From the NCBI RefSeq assembly GCF_000265405.1, contig NC_018010.1, forward strand, positions 992,001-1,056,000: a stretch of DNA of 64,000 nt, read 5' to 3'. Under the pieces are notes generated by a model. The model did not search any database. It saw nothing but the letters and a program-made list of their open reading frames with translations, and was not told the origin of the DNA. This document shows, piece after piece, positions 63,824 through 64,000 of this stretch (within the stretch, counting starts at the first letter, position 1; each line of letters opens with the position of its first letter). The position numbers and the translations under genes are program-made. Source of the DNA: Belliella baltica DSM 15883. Its GTDB lineage: Bacteria > Bacteroidota > Bacteroidia > Cytophagales > Cyclobacteriaceae.

Positions 63824-64000
63824 ATGAAATCTATAAAAATTTCAATCCCTTCTCTAATAGAGAATATTAAAATCATAGAAAGCTTCATTGATAATGCGAA
63901 AGAAAGATTCCACATCGATGATGATATCTATGGAAATATTATGATTTCCGTTACTGAATGCGTGAGTAATGCTATTCTTCACGGAAATAAGGGAGATGCT
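63824..64000 (+). CDS. RsbW-like anti-sigma ATPase, cut by right edge
   Basis: The first 59 codons encode MKSIKISIPSLIENIKIIESFIDNAKERF and VTECVSNAILHGNKGDA (the N-box ECVSNAILHG). This is the HATPase type of an RsbW/SpoIIAB serine kinase. It starts 45 bases after xth and continues past the window. Confidence 0.8.
   Translation, partial: MKSIKISIPSLIENIKIIESFIDNAKERFHIDDDIYGNIMISVTECVSNAILHGNKGDA

Noticed and set aside
1..64000. CRISPR array
   Set aside because: Direct repeats seen are few, diverged and not regularly spaced; no cas gene is present.

Overview
The window is chromosomal DNA of a Bacteroidota bacterium, most likely a Cytophagales (Cyclobacteriaceae-like) gliding marine or freshwater organism. 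The evidence is a SusC/SusD pair with a TlpA-type lipoprotein-like partner, a GldJ-type gliding lipoprotein, a DUF6520 protein, DUF4221, AT-rich DNA, few Shine-Dalgarno sites, and TAnnTTTG-type -7 boxes. No rRNA, tRNA or CRISPR array was found.

Layout. (1) 1-16300 is a defence island: a DNA phosphorothioation (Dnd) system. A ten-gene minus-strand operon (15406 down to 2926) runs dndC, dndD, dndE, a GHKL ATPase, a PLD-nuclease/SF2-helicase fusion, a 75-aa protein, a second SMC-like ATPase, a dnd-associated small protein, a second GHKL ATPase and an unrecognised 314-aa protein. A cysteine desulfurase (dndA) converges on it from the other strand, and a ParB-like gene plus a cut-off unknown gene run off the left edge. 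An XRE-type regulator sits upstream. No canonical DndF/G/H restriction proteins and no recognisable DndB are present, so the middle of the operon is probably an alternative phosphorothioate-linked restriction module. It is the best candidate here for a poorly described system. (2) 16300-18138 is almost gene-free and holds a long nested RNA-like stem, palindromes, paired MITE-like repeats and G-free tracts. (3) 18139-24292 is a TlpA-SusC-SusD uptake locus. (4) 24366-37800 is an accessory zone with two IS3-family elements, many intergenic repeat families, a four-gene cassette of unknown function, a small secreted peptide/DUF4221 operon whose last gene is cut by an IS with a 4-bp target duplication, a decayed ABC ATPase and a frameshifted LytS-type kinase. 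(5) 37800-64000 is mostly ordinary core genome: a PLP enzyme, ElaA-type GNAT, S9 peptidase, GldJ, Mfd, HflKC, Fur-family regulator, aspartic protease, PAS kinase, LemA/TPM proteins, ComF, AhpD-like, exonuclease III and the start of an RsbW-like kinase, with one CaCA antiporter pseudogene.

How the genes work together. DndA supplies sulfur, DndC/D/E insert it into the DNA backbone, and the GHKL, SMC and helicase-nuclease proteins are placed to sense and cut unmodified DNA (inference). In the uptake locus SusC/SusD bind and import a nutrient. HflK/HflC, LemA and the TPM proteins form membrane quality-control clusters.
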